From contig QBLS01000006.1 in NCBI GenBank assembly GCA_003249015.1, forward strand, positions 142,865 through 206,864: a DNA stretch of 64,000 nt. Direction: 5' to 3'. Origin of the DNA: Pseudanabaena sp. Its GTDB lineage: Bacteria; Cyanobacteriota; Cyanobacteriia; Pseudanabaenales; Pseudanabaenaceae. A program made the position numbers and the translations under genes. This document shows, piece by piece, positions 7,967-15,483 of this stretch (position 1 is its first letter; each line of letters starts with the position of its first letter). The notes under the pieces were generated by a model. The model did not search any database. It was not told where the DNA came from and worked only from the letters and a program-made list of their open reading frames with translations.

Positions 7967-7969
7967 GTT

Positions 7970-8221
7970 ATGACTATTCAAGAACTATGCGATCGCCTGT
8001 CACAATTTCCACCCGACAAACCAGTAGTCGTAAGAGGTTACGAAGGCGGATTTAATGATGTTTTAAACGTTGAAACTGTTGAAATTCAGCTAAACGTTAA
8101 TGCAGAACATTGGTACTATGGGGCGCATAGTAAACCTGATATCTTGTCTGAAGTGATCGCAGATGTTCCATTGACTAAAGTTGCCTATCTCCATAGTGAT
8201 AATCATCTTGCAGAGCAATAA
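7970..8221 (+). CDS. small protein of unknown function in the cas operon (83 aa)
   Basis: I cannot name this protein. It is acidic and opens with an amphipathic helix (IQELCDRLSQFPPD), then strands around VVVRGYEGGFNDVLNVETVEIQLN. Openings of this kind (a short helix, then a VxVxGYEGGxND strand) occur in small phage and plasmid proteins of unknown role, but this is recollection of a style, not an assignment. It begins 3 bp after csc1 and is read in the same direction, so it is probably the last gene of the effector transcript. It is not one of the usual type I-D genes. Possible roles include an accessory Cascade subunit or an acquired phage-derived gene; nothing in the sequence decides. Confidence 0.6.
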   Translation: MTIQELCDRLSQFPPDKPVVVRGYEGGFNDVLNVETVEIQLNVNAEHWYYGAHSKPDILSEVIADVPLTKVAYLHSDNHLAEQ

Positions 8222-8278
8222 CACAACACAAGCACAGATCTGGTCAGATCGAATCTTGGAGCGATCAGGACTTTTGGA

Positions 8279-8701
8279 TTAACTACCAAACCCCCTGCGC
8301 TTTCTTTTCGGTTTTGTTGCTGATCGCCTTGTGCCACTATTAGCGATCGCTAAAGCCAAAGTCCGCTTTCTCTGATATTGCTGAGTTCTATCCGCCAGAG
8401 GATGACTTGGATCAACCTTGAGATGAGTAATGGAAATGATAGTTTGTTTCTCATTGTCAGCAGCAGAAACAGTGCAAAGAATCCCGCCCATATCTCCTGA
8501 ATAAAGTAGCTTTTCAATTGTAAAAACTTTGTCTTTGGTTATCTCTAGTTCAGGTAATTGTTGTTTTAAACCCTTTATTCCATTTTCTGTAAAACGGACA
8601 GCTATCGGTAGACTCGCCTCCATATCTAAAAAAAGTTGGCGTGTTTCCACTGGATCATCAATAGTTGATGAAGCCAGCATTTTTTCGGTCATGTCATCCA
8701 T
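8279..8701 (-). CDS. hypothetical basic-tailed protein, antisense to the cas genes (140 aa)
   Basis: I do not recognise this gene. It is the only minus-strand gene inside the cas block, lying between the csc1 operon and cas6. The first 100 residues are mixed alpha/beta and weakly acidic (for example PELEITKDKVFTIEKLLYS and GGILCTVSAADN). The last 20 are strongly basic (KPKRKRR), suggesting nucleic-acid contact. An ATG in frame 9 bp downstream of the first one is an alternative start. The codon pattern, including GCGATCGC, looks native. Its orientation splits the cas genes into an effector half (cas10d-csc2-csc1) and a processing/adaptation half (cas6-cas4-cas1-cas2), which therefore need separate promoters. 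Confidence 0.6.
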   Translation of the reverse strand: MDDMTEKMLASSTIDDPVETRQLFLDMEASLPIAVRFTENGIKGLKQQLPELEITKDKVFTIEKLLYSGDMGGILCTVSAADNEKQTIISITHLKVDPSHPLADRTQQYQRKRTLALAIANSGTRRSATKPKRKRRGFGS

Positions 8702-8749
8702 AGTTTTGGGGTGATTGGTAATTAGTCATTATTCAAAAAGTAAAAATTT

Positions 8750-9646
8750 ATGCCTCATAGCCTTGTAGTTAATTTTATGCCGAAAACGCCGATTTATCCT
8801 GAATACCTAACAGGACGGCATATTCACGCACTTTTTTTGACATTGGTTAGCTCTGTTGATAAAGAACTAGGCGATCGCCTGCATAGTGAGAAAGCAAATA
8901 AAGGATTTGGGTTGAGTCCAATTTTGGTAATGGGTAACAGGTCATTGGTGATGGGTAATAGGTCATCGGTAATAGGTAAGCCCAAGCCAAAAAGAACCTC
9001 CCAATCACCAATCACCAATCACCAAGCCCAAAATCACCAATTACTAATCCCCCCCTCAACTCCCTGCTGGTGGCGCATCACGCTATTAGATGAAGTTCTG
9101 TTTAGCAAACTCACAGGACTTTGGCTCAATCTCAACCCCGATCGCGCTTTTCATCTTGGCTCCGCCGACCTCTATATCACCAGTATTCTTGGCACACCAC
9201 AATCAAGTCAACCTTGGGCAAACTTCGCCACCTATCAACAAATCTACGATCGCACCTCCGAAACCGAACGAAACATTACCTTTCACCTTGCCACTCCCAC
9301 CGCCTTCCGTCAGGGTAAATACGACTCGCCATTACCCACTCGCGACAATGTATTTAAAAGCCTATGCGATCGCTGGAACACCTATAGCGAAATCCCAATC
9401 AATTCCGAAATCATCGAATATATCTTTCCCAGTAAATTTGATATTAAGACAGAAGTTGTCAAGAACTATGACACCCATAGTTTTATCGGCTGTGTCGGTG
9501 AAATTGGCTATCGGATTCTCGGTGAGGCTTCACCTGAAACAATCAAACAAATTAACGCTCTAGCAGATTTTGCAATGTTTGCAGGAATTGGGAGGAAAAC
9601 AACGATGGGGATGGGGATGGTTAGGCGGGTGATTGGTAATTGGTGA
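8750..9646 (+). CDS. cas6: Cas6 pre-crRNA endoribonuclease with a repeat-derived insertion
   Basis: Cas6 cuts pre-crRNA in each repeat. The N-terminus (HSLVVNF..., then LTGRHIHALFLTLVSSVD at about residues 20-37, with His residues that may be catalytic) and the C-terminal glycine-rich loop (FAGIGRKTTMGMGM) are typical. At 298 residues it carries an insertion at about residues 59-101 (ILVMGNRSLVMGNRSSVIG... to LLIPP) encoded by degenerate heptanucleotide repeats at 8925-9051. That stretch is low-complexity and in frame, so the gene is still open. The ATG at 8750 is kept because the first strand is part of the fold. A second gene follows 6 bp after the stop. Activity with the insertion is unproven, but the array looks recently used. 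Confidence 0.88.
   Translation: MPHSLVVNFMPKTPIYPEYLTGRHIHALFLTLVSSVDKELGDRLHSEKANKGFGLSPILVMGNRSLVMGNRSSVIGKPKPKRTSQSPITNHQAQNHQLLIPPSTPCWWRITLLDEVLFSKLTGLWLNLNPDRAFHLGSADLYITSILGTPQSSQPWANFATYQQIYDRTSETERNITFHLATPTAFRQGKYDSPLPTRDNVFKSLCDRWNTYSEIPINSEIIEYIFPSKFDIKTEVVKNYDTHSFIGCVGEIGYRILGEASPETIKQINALADFAMFAGIGRKTTMGMGMVRRVIGNW
8925..9051. repeat. heptanucleotide repeat cluster inside cas6
   Basis: Units of the type GGTAATG/GGTGATG on one side and CCAATCAC on the other, with a GC-rich centre, form a loose inverted arrangement of about 125 bp. The block keeps the cas6 frame and is translated into a low-complexity loop. It is the same repeat family that lies between the cas genes. Confidence 0.7.
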
Positions 9647-9657
9647 TTGGTTATGGG
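9628..9657. repeat. heptanucleotide repeat at the cas6 / four-helix gene junction
   Basis: GGTGATTGGTAATTGG-type units cover the cas6 stop codon and the start of the next gene. The last three residues of Cas6 are encoded by the repeat. Confidence 0.65.
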
Positions 9658-10012
9658 TAGACCTGATTTTGAGGATTTGGAGATTTATCGATTGGCGGAG
9701 AGTTTGGCTAATGAGGTATGGGATATGGTGAGTTTGTGGGATCAGTTTGCGAAAGATACTGTGGGTAAACAAATTGTGAGATCGGCAGATAGTGTTTGCG
9801 CGAATATTGCCGAAGGGAGAGGACGAGGGAGTTTAAAAGATAATCAAAGATTTATCAGAATTGCAAGAGGTTCCCTCTATGAAACAACCAGTTGGCTCAG
9901 ACTAGCCTACCGCCGCAAACTGCTAAAACCCGAACAAGTCCAAAAACTAAAATCCATCCTAAATCCACTACTCCCAAAACTAAACGCCTACCTAAATTCC
10001 CTAAATCGATAA
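9653..10012 (+). CDS. four-helix-bundle protein of the S23/23S rRNA-intervening-sequence family
   Basis: This 119-residue, all-alpha, basic protein fits the S23/IVP four-helix-bundle family: FEDLEIYRLAESLANEVW, then QIVRSADSVCANIAEGRGR and RGSLYETTSWLRLA are its usual landmarks. Members occur inside 23S rRNA intervening sequences and next to mobile elements, and the related Avd protein is a diversity-generating retroelement partner; none has a clear enzymatic role. It begins 6 bp after cas6 and is flanked on both sides by heptanucleotide repeats. I start it at ATG 9653 rather than the upstream TTG. It is not a usual cas gene. Either it travelled with the repeats or it serves RNA binding near Cas6; the former seems likelier. 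Confidence 0.85.
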   Translation: MGRPDFEDLEIYRLAESLANEVWDMVSLWDQFAKDTVGKQIVRSADSVCANIAEGRGRGSLKDNQRFIRIARGSLYETTSWLRLAYRRKLLKPEQVQKLKSILNPLLPKLNAYLNSLNR

Positions 10013-10043
10013 GAAGGAAAAGGTAAAAAGACAAAAGAAAAAA

Positions 10044-10082
10044 CAATCCCCAATTACCAATCACCCATCATCCATTACCATC
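10044..10082. repeat. heptanucleotide repeat before cas4
   Basis: CCAATTACCAATCACCCATC-type units reach the ATG of cas4. No Shine-Dalgarno sequence is present. Confidence 0.7.
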
Positions 10083-10664
10083 ATGGAACCAATCCCCATC
10101 GCCGCTTTAAACCAATATGCCTACTGCCCTCATCGATGCTGGCGGATGTTTTGTGCAGGGGAATTTGTCGAAAATCATTACACAATTGAGGGGACAGATT
10201 TACATCAACGGGTGCATACAGTTGGCGAAAATCAGAGGGAGGAGACTTGGCAAATCAGGGCAATCTGGCTGAAGTCGGAACAATATGGCTTGATTGGCAA
10301 ATCTGACTTAATTGAAGAAGTTGATGGCAATCTCTATCCCATTGAATACAAACGTGGGCATAAAGGCGAGTGGGATAACGATGCAATGCAGGTGGTGGCG
10401 CAGGCGCTCTGTTTAGAAGAAATGACTGGCAAAACGATTACGAAAGGCTATGTTTATTATGCTCAAACGCACCAGAGACAAGAAATTGAGATTACGGATG
10501 AGCTGCGAAAAGAGGCGATCGCGGCAATTACGGAAATTTCGCAAATGATGGAAACGGGCAAGATGCCTCCTGCAATCTATGGCAATCGGTGTAAAGGTTG
10601 CAGTCTGTTTACTCAGTGTGTACCGATGGCGAAGGAAAAGGTTGGGAAGTATAAAGAGGGGTGA
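10083..10664 (+). CDS. cas4: Cas4 PD-(D/E)XK exonuclease with Fe-S cluster
   Basis: Cas4 trims and orients prespacers so that only those next to the right PAM are integrated. In this 193-residue protein the Fe-S cysteines are visible as Cys15 and a C-terminal trio Cys170, Cys173, Cys179 (CKGCSLFTQC). The nuclease core is His41, Asp75 (GKSDLIEEV) and Glu88-Tyr-Lys90 (PIEYKRG). All key residues are intact. It precedes cas1 by 127 bp of repeat-containing DNA. The cas4-cas1-cas2 order is normal for type I-D. Confidence 0.95.
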   Translation: MEPIPIAALNQYAYCPHRCWRMFCAGEFVENHYTIEGTDLHQRVHTVGENQREETWQIRAIWLKSEQYGLIGKSDLIEEVDGNLYPIEYKRGHKGEWDNDAMQVVAQALCLEEMTGKTITKGYVYYAQTHQRQEIEITDELRKEAIAAITEISQMMETGKMPPAIYGNRCKGCSLFTQCVPMAKEKVGKYKEG

Positions 10665-10784
10665 TGGGTAATTGAACAATTGCTAACCATGACTAAATTC
10701 CTATAATCGCTCGCTCATCCCCTTAAACCTGCCTTAGCTAAAAACAAAATCAACCAATCCCCAATTACCAATTACCAATCACCA
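10659..10784. repeat. heptanucleotide repeats in the cas4-cas1 gap
   Basis: A GGTGATGGGTAATTG block covers the cas4 stop. A CCAATTACCAATTACCAATC block (about 10754-10784) runs almost up to the cas1 ATG, with no clear ribosome site. The 70 bp between them shows nothing recognisable. Confidence 0.65.
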
Positions 10785-10791
10785 AAAAACT

Positions 10792-11796
10792 ATGGGAACT
10801 CTTTACGTAACTCAGGATGACTCGTTTATAGGCAAGACCGATGAACGCTTAACGGTGAAGGCGGAGAAAAAACAAATCCTAGATGTGCCATTAATCAAAA
10901 TTGATGGATTAGTAGTTCTCGGTCGCGCCACGATTTCTCCTGCGGCAGTGATAGAACTGCTAGAGCGAAAAATCCCCATGTCCTTCATGACTGGAACAGG
11001 TCGCTTTCTCGGTCGTTTGGAACCTGAGTTAACTAAGAATATTTTTGTAAGGCGATCGCAGTGGGCGGCGGCAGGGGAAACCCCGAAAGCAATCCATATG
11101 GTGCAAGCCTTTGTGCGTGGCAAGTTAAAAAACTATCGAGCGTCATTAATGCGGCATATGCGGGATTATCCTGATAATGACTTACAGAAAGCGATTGATG
11201 ATCTCGAACGGGCGATTGATTCGCTGGCGGCGATTCAGGCGATCGCTAGTTTGCGTGGTGTGGAAGGTCATGGTAGCGCTGTCTATTGGCAAGCTTTTCC
11301 AAAGTTAATTCGCGCCGATGGTTTTAGCTTCACAACCCGTAACCGTCGCCCACCGACCGATCCTGTGAATGCGATGTTAAGTTTTGGCTATTCCCTGCTG
11401 CGTCACGATATTCAAAGAGCCTTAAATATTGTCGGTTTCGATCCCTATCTTGGCTATTTGCATACGGAGCGCTATGGTCGTCCCAGTCTTGCTCTTGACC
11501 TTATGGAGGAGTTTCGCCCATTGATTGTTGATGCGATCGTCTTGTCGGCAATCAATCGCAAAGCGATCGCGCCCAAGGATTTTACTGCTGAACCTCTGAG
11601 CAAGGCGATTTCTCTATCTAATGAGGCAAGAAAAGTTTTCTTAACGCTGTACGAGCAGAAGAAACAATCAAAATTTAAGCATCCCGTCATGGGTCGTCAA
11701 TGTACTTATCAAGAGGCTTTTGAGCTTCAGGCAAGATTGCTAGCTAAGTATCTGATGGATGAGACGGATAAGTATCCTCCTTTGGTTTTGAAGTAG
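10792..11796 (+). CDS. cas1: Cas1 integrase (type I-D)
   Basis: Cas1 with Cas2 inserts new spacers at the leader end. The 334-residue protein has the expected two-domain layout: an N-terminal beta domain (to about residue 80) and a helical catalytic domain. The metal ligands are visible as Glu158 (RGVEGHGSAVYW), His224 (YLHTERYGRPSLALDL) and Glu239 in MEEFRP. Nothing is truncated. It is followed by repeat-containing DNA and then cas2 100 bp downstream. Confidence 0.97.
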   Translation: MGTLYVTQDDSFIGKTDERLTVKAEKKQILDVPLIKIDGLVVLGRATISPAAVIELLERKIPMSFMTGTGRFLGRLEPELTKNIFVRRSQWAAAGETPKAIHMVQAFVRGKLKNYRASLMRHMRDYPDNDLQKAIDDLERAIDSLAAIQAIASLRGVEGHGSAVYWQAFPKLIRADGFSFTTRNRRPPTDPVNAMLSFGYSLLRHDIQRALNIVGFDPYLGYLHTERYGRPSLALDLMEEFRPLIVDAIVLSAINRKAIAPKDFTAEPLSKAISLSNEARKVFLTLYEQKKQSKFKHPVMGRQCTYQEAFELQARLLAKYLMDETDKYPPLVLK

Positions 11797-11800
11797 TTTT

Positions 11801-11894
11801 TGGTAATTGATAATTGGGGATTGATTTAAGGTCTCAATTCCCCCAAATATCCACCCATCACCGATCACCCATTCCCCATCACCCATCACCAATT
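11801..11894. repeat. heptanucleotide repeats in the cas1-cas2 gap
   Basis: A forward block (TGGTAATTGATAATTGGG, 11801-11825) and a complementary block (ACCCATCACC units, 11851-11894) could pair as an imperfect hairpin. The second block runs to the cas2 ATG. Confidence 0.65.
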
Positions 11895-11896
11895 TA

Positions 11897-12169
11897 ATGT
11901 TCCTAGTCATCTCCTACGATATCCCCGAAGATAAACGCCGTACCAAAATTCATAAGATTCTCAAATCCTACGGGCAATGGATGCAGTTTAGTGTGTTTGA
12001 GTGTGAGCTTACGGATGCTCAATATGCGAAGTTGCGATCGCGTTTGAGTAAGTTAATCAAGCCTGATGAGGATAGTATCCGATTTTATACGCTATGTGCT
12101 TGCTGTCAGCCTAAAATAGAACGTATTGGCGGTGAACAGGTGCGAGATAATACAATATTTTTCGCTTAA
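11897..12169 (+). CDS. cas2: Cas2, adaptation complex scaffold
   Basis: This 90-residue ferredoxin-fold protein bridges two Cas1 dimers during spacer integration. Asp8 in VISYDIPED is the conserved acidic residue, and the basic second helix (KRRTKIHKILKSYG) is typical. The length is normal. It is the last cas gene, 268 bp before the first repeat of the array. No ribosome site is seen; a heptanucleotide repeat ends at the start codon. Confidence 0.95.
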   Translation: MFLVISYDIPEDKRRTKIHKILKSYGQWMQFSVFECELTDAQYAKLRSRLSKLIKPDEDSIRFYTLCACCQPKIERIGGEQVRDNTIFFA

Positions 12170-12437
12170 TTTCTGGTTCATTGGTTGCGCGAGTTGGTGG
12201 ATGTTTTTTTAATAGTATGCAGTTTGGTATTTTACAAGTCTTGGCAGGTATGTTTTTGAGGGCGATCGGGCGAGTTGGTCGATTCGCGCAAGTCTGGAAT
12301 GTGTTGGTAAATATAGTTTTGTATTGGTTAGTGGAAGTTGTAAAACCTGTTCAGCAGGTTCAAATCTGCTACAATTTGTATGCTTCGCGCAAATGCACCT
12401 TGAAAACTAAATATGATATAATTCACAAGCGCGGGCG
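12170..12437 (+). promoter_or_regulatory. CRISPR leader with nested stem-loop and -10 element
   Basis: This stretch holds the leader. A TATAAT at 12417-12422 would place a transcription start 7-10 nt before the first repeat (12438); no matching -35 is obvious. A nested inverted repeat precedes it: outer arms 12335-12342 and 12370-12377 (AAGTTGTA/TACAATTT, one G-T pair) enclose inner arms AACCTG (12344-12349) and CAGGTT (12355-12360). An open frame here overlaps the first repeat and has no protein-like features, so I do not call a gene. That new repeats enter at this end is supported by repeat decay at the other end. Confidence 0.65.
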
Positions 12438-13941
12438 GCTTCAAAGCCTCTGAAACCCTTTTAGGGATTGAAACGTGTAAGCCCCATAGCTCATCAACTG
12501 CATGATATGTGTCGCTTCAAAGCCTCTGAAACCCTTTTAGGGATTGAAACGGTAAAACTCTAGTTTTGGATGCTTGCAATATCGGAGCTTCAAAGCCTCT
12601 GAAACCCTTTTAGGGATTGAAACAGAGCCTTTAACCTCAAAAGCGCCATGAATCGCTGCTTCAAAGCCTCTGAAACCCTTTTAGGGATTGAAACTTTAGT
12701 CTCTATGCCATACATAAATATTGCGTACGCTTCAAAGCCTCTGAAACCCTTTTAGGGATTGAAACATCTAACTTTTACCTAGAATCAGCAAGGGAGGGAC
12801 GGCTTCAAAGCCTCTGAAACCCTTTTAGGGATTGAAACATCTAACTTTTACCTAGAATCAGCAAGGGAGGGACGGCTTCAAAGCCTCTGAAACCCTTTTA
12901 GGGATTGAAACATCTAACTTTTACCTAGAATCAGCAAGGGAGGGACGGCTTCAAAGCCTCTGAAACCCTTTTAGGGATTGAAACTTTACGGACGCACTCA
13001 AACAAAGCAAGTTTCACTTGCTTAGCTTCAAAGCCTCTGAAACCCTTTTAGGGATTGAAACATGATTAAACCCTAGCAATGCTTAATAAACGACCTTTCT
13101 TGGCTTCAAAGCCTCTGAAACCCTTTTAGGGATTGAAACTAGATAAGCCTAGCGCGATCGCCTTTAATCTCTAGTGCTTCAAAGCCTCTGAAACCCTTTT
13201 AGGGATTGAAACAAAAAGTTGACGCGCCATAGATGGCATATCCTTTGGCTTCAAAGCCTCTGAAACCCTTTTAGGGATTGAAACGGTAACGCCATTGGCA
13301 AAAGCAGGAACTTTGCCAATGCTTCAAAGCCTCTGAAACCCTTTTAGGGATTGAAACATCTATATCGCAACCCTCAAAACCTACAGCCCTAGAGGCTTCA
13401 AAGCCTCTGAAACCCTTTTAGGGATTGAAACCCATCACCTGATAACGCTTAATACCTTTGAGATGCTTAGCTTCAAAGCCTCTGAAACCCTTTTAGGGAT
13501 TGAAACAGCGATCGCTTTTTCTACCGCTGCCCTTTGCTCGGCTTCAAAGCCTCTGAAACCCTTTTAGGGATTGAAACAGGGTTTTGAGCTAATAGAGTCA
13601 CCATTATTTGAAGCTTCAAAGCCTCTGAAACCCTTTTAGGGATTGAAACGTGTTGATAGGCGTAGCGGATGTACTGACCCAGAGCTTCAAAGCCTCTGAA
13701 ATCCTTTTAGGGATTGAAACAGATCGCCTAGTGGCAACAGAATCCCTGAAGATTCGCTTCAAAGCCTCTGAAACTCTTTTAGGGATTGAAACGAAACCTA
13801 TCCTACCGCGATTATCTGGGTATCACGCGGGGCTTCAAAGCCTCTAAAACCCTTTTAGGGATTGAAACACCACACGATTCAGCGCCCTCAAATGACTGTG
13901 CTTCGCTTCAAAGCTTCTGAAACCCTTTTAGGGATTGAAAC
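12438..13941 (+). CRISPR. type I-D CRISPR array, 21 repeats of 37 bp, 20 spacers
   Basis: The repeat is 37 bp, starting GCTTCAAAGCCTC and ending AGGGATTGAAAC, with a short CCC/GGG stem and the usual ATTGAAAC handle. Starts are 12438, 12514, 12587, 12658, 12729, 12802, 12875, 12948, 13025, 13103, 13176, 13248, 13321, 13395, 13470, 13541, 13613, 13684, 13756, 13832 and 13905. The first 17 repeats are identical; each of the last four (from 13684) carries a single substitution, marking the old end, so the leader is on the cas2 side. Spacers are 34-41 bp except 30 bp for the last-but-few (13757-type pitch 72). Three consecutive spacers (12766-12801, 12839-12874, 12912-12947) are the same. At least two spacers contain a HIP1 octamer. 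Confidence 0.98.
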
Positions 13942-14107
13942 AATTTTGTCAAATCTTTTTTTGCTCCCATAAAACACCAAAGCCAAGCCGATCGCAAAAT
14001 CATGAATGCTTTAGTTATTGCAAAAAACTTTTTGGATTTTTAGTCAGCTCAAATCGCTGTAAAGTATAAAATTCCGATCCAGTGATTTTTTCTATTTATA
14101 AGTACTC

Positions 14108-15079
14108 ATGTCGTGGATTGAAATTAGTTTAAATACCAATCACGAAGCCGTCGATTGGGTATGTACTTTGCTAGCTAAAGAAATATCGCAAGAGGATTTT
14201 CATATTGTTGAATATGCTAGCGATCCTGACCAGAATCGCGAACCTTGGGCTTTTACAATCCTGATGTACCTGCCTAACGATTTGCAAATTCATCAGAGAG
14301 TAGAGACGATCGCCAATATCCTCAAGCCACTCCATCGCACAGGTATGACTAGCGAGATGCAAACTTTTGTCGTTGACTCCAAGCCAATTCTAGAGACTGG
14401 CGCTAGTCAAGTTAGACATATCAGCGATCGCTTTGCAATTGTGACTGATCATTTAGGATATGCCCCCCGTCACGATCAAGAAATAGTTCTGTATCTTCAA
14501 AACAGCCTTGCCTTTGGCAGTGGCTTACACCCTGCTACCATTCTCAGCTTGCGACTTCTAGAACGCCATGTGCAGCCCGAATTGCAAACCCTCGATCTAG
14601 GCTCAGGGTCAGGGCTACTCAGTGTCGCGATCGCTAAGCTGGGGGCGAGGGTATTGGCGATCGACAATGACCCTGTGGCTGTAGCTGCTACCGAAGACGC
14701 GGTGCAGCGCAATCAAGTTACAGATTTAGTTAAGGTGCAGTTGGCTAGTCTAGGTAGCGCCAGCCAATTAGGACACTGGATGGGAGGTGAGAGTGCAGAG
14801 CAAGTACCAGCGATCGCGGCAGAGGGGCAATTTGATCTGATCGTGGCAAATATTTTTGCGCGGGTGCATATTTCCCTTGCTGCTGAATTTGCTGAGGCTT
14901 TACGTGCAAATTCAGGAATTTTAATCACCGCAGGCTATACCCGCGATCGCGCGGAGGATGTGGTCACAGCCATGCGCGCAGTTGGTTTATACGAAAGCGA
15001 TCGCTTACAACTTGATGAGTGGGTAGCGATCGCTTTCTGCAACAATTCGTCAAATATCTTGCATTCACAAAACAGATAA
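14108..15079 (+). CDS. prmA: ribosomal protein L11 methyltransferase
   Basis: PrmA trimethylates ribosomal protein L11 using S-adenosylmethionine. The 323-residue product has an N-terminal substrate-recognition part (SWIEISLNTNHEAVDWVCTLL) and a Rossmann methyltransferase domain from about residue 130. Motif I is DLGSGSGLLSVAIAKLG, followed by the acidic strand end AIDNDP and the catalytic-loop strand FDLIVANIFA. FGSGLHPAT is the typical PrmA pre-motif. The length is slightly above the usual 290-310. It begins 166 bp after the array, with no operon partner. The spacing of a TATAAA at about 14066 suggests its own promoter. Confidence 0.95.
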   Translation: MSWIEISLNTNHEAVDWVCTLLAKEISQEDFHIVEYASDPDQNREPWAFTILMYLPNDLQIHQRVETIANILKPLHRTGMTSEMQTFVVDSKPILETGASQVRHISDRFAIVTDHLGYAPRHDQEIVLYLQNSLAFGSGLHPATILSLRLLERHVQPELQTLDLGSGSGLLSVAIAKLGARVLAIDNDPVAVAATEDAVQRNQVTDLVKVQLASLGSASQLGHWMGGESAEQVPAIAAEGQFDLIVANIFARVHISLAAEFAEALRANSGILITAGYTRDRAEDVVTAMRAVGLYESDRLQLDEWVAIAFCNNSSNILHSQNR

Positions 15080-15149
15080 AGCCATGATAATAGTATTGAA
15101 GAACGACAGGTAAAGTTTGGCGTTCCTCAATATTCCTTGGTAGGAGTTT

Positions 15150-15377
15150 ATGATGTATACCCCTTTAATCGGATTTACCTTGGTTGTCATCCTATTTCTA
15201 GGAGTTACTTTCGCGCTCAGCTATTTCTGGTGGGCGGATCGCTATAAGACCCCCGAAGTAATTGCGGCGGAGGTAATGCAATTTACAGAGCAGTTGACTA
15301 ATGTTTTGTCTATTTTTGGTGTCGGAGTCCTAGCCTTTGCTCTGATGTTAGTCATGATCAATTTCTCGACACGTTAA
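15150..15377 (+). CDS. small two-helix membrane protein, unknown (75 aa)
   Basis: I do not recognise this protein. It has two predicted membrane helices (about residues 6-26, FTLVVILFLGVTFALSYFWW, and 50-70, LSIFGVGVLAFALMLVMIN) joined by a polar, slightly acidic linker. TAGGAG lies 5-10 nt before a double ATG, a good ribosome site, so a real gene is likely. A perfect 18-bp terminator hairpin directly follows the stop. Confidence 0.7.
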   Translation: MMYTPLIGFTLVVILFLGVTFALSYFWWADRYKTPEVIAAEVMQFTEQLTNVLSIFGVGVLAFALMLVMINFSTR

Positions 15378-15415
15378 TATCAAAAAAATCTGGCTCCGCC
15401 AGATTTTTTTGATAT
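15377..15415 (+). terminator. perfect 18-bp hairpin terminator
   Basis: Arms 15377-15394 and 15398-15415 are perfectly complementary around loop TCC, with A7 and T7 runs at the outside of the GC part. It would terminate in both directions; it overlaps the end of the small membrane protein gene. Confidence 0.85.
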
Positions 15416-15444
15416 TGGTGAGCGGCGGCGCTTCGAGTTCTATT

Positions 15445-15483
15445 AATCAAGAAGGTCAGCGCTTTGCGCTGACCTTCTTGATT
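15445..15483 (-). terminator. perfect 18-bp hairpin after the minus-strand membrane gene
   Basis: Arms 15445-15462 and 15466-15483 with loop TTT; it starts immediately after the stop of the gene at 15484-15834. Only 29 bp separate it from the preceding palindrome. Confidence 0.75.

Noticed and set aside
12340..12377. Possible tRNA 3' half in the leader (GGTTCAAATC)
   Set aside because: The T-arm stem does not pair correctly and no D-arm, anticodon arm or acceptor stem is found.
12181..12453. 90-codon open frame between cas2 and the array
   Set aside because: It runs into the first repeat, has no ribosome site, and covers the leader stem-loop and TATAAT; better explained as leader.
13650..13847. 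Open frame inside the array
   Set aside because: It is made of translated repeats and spacers.
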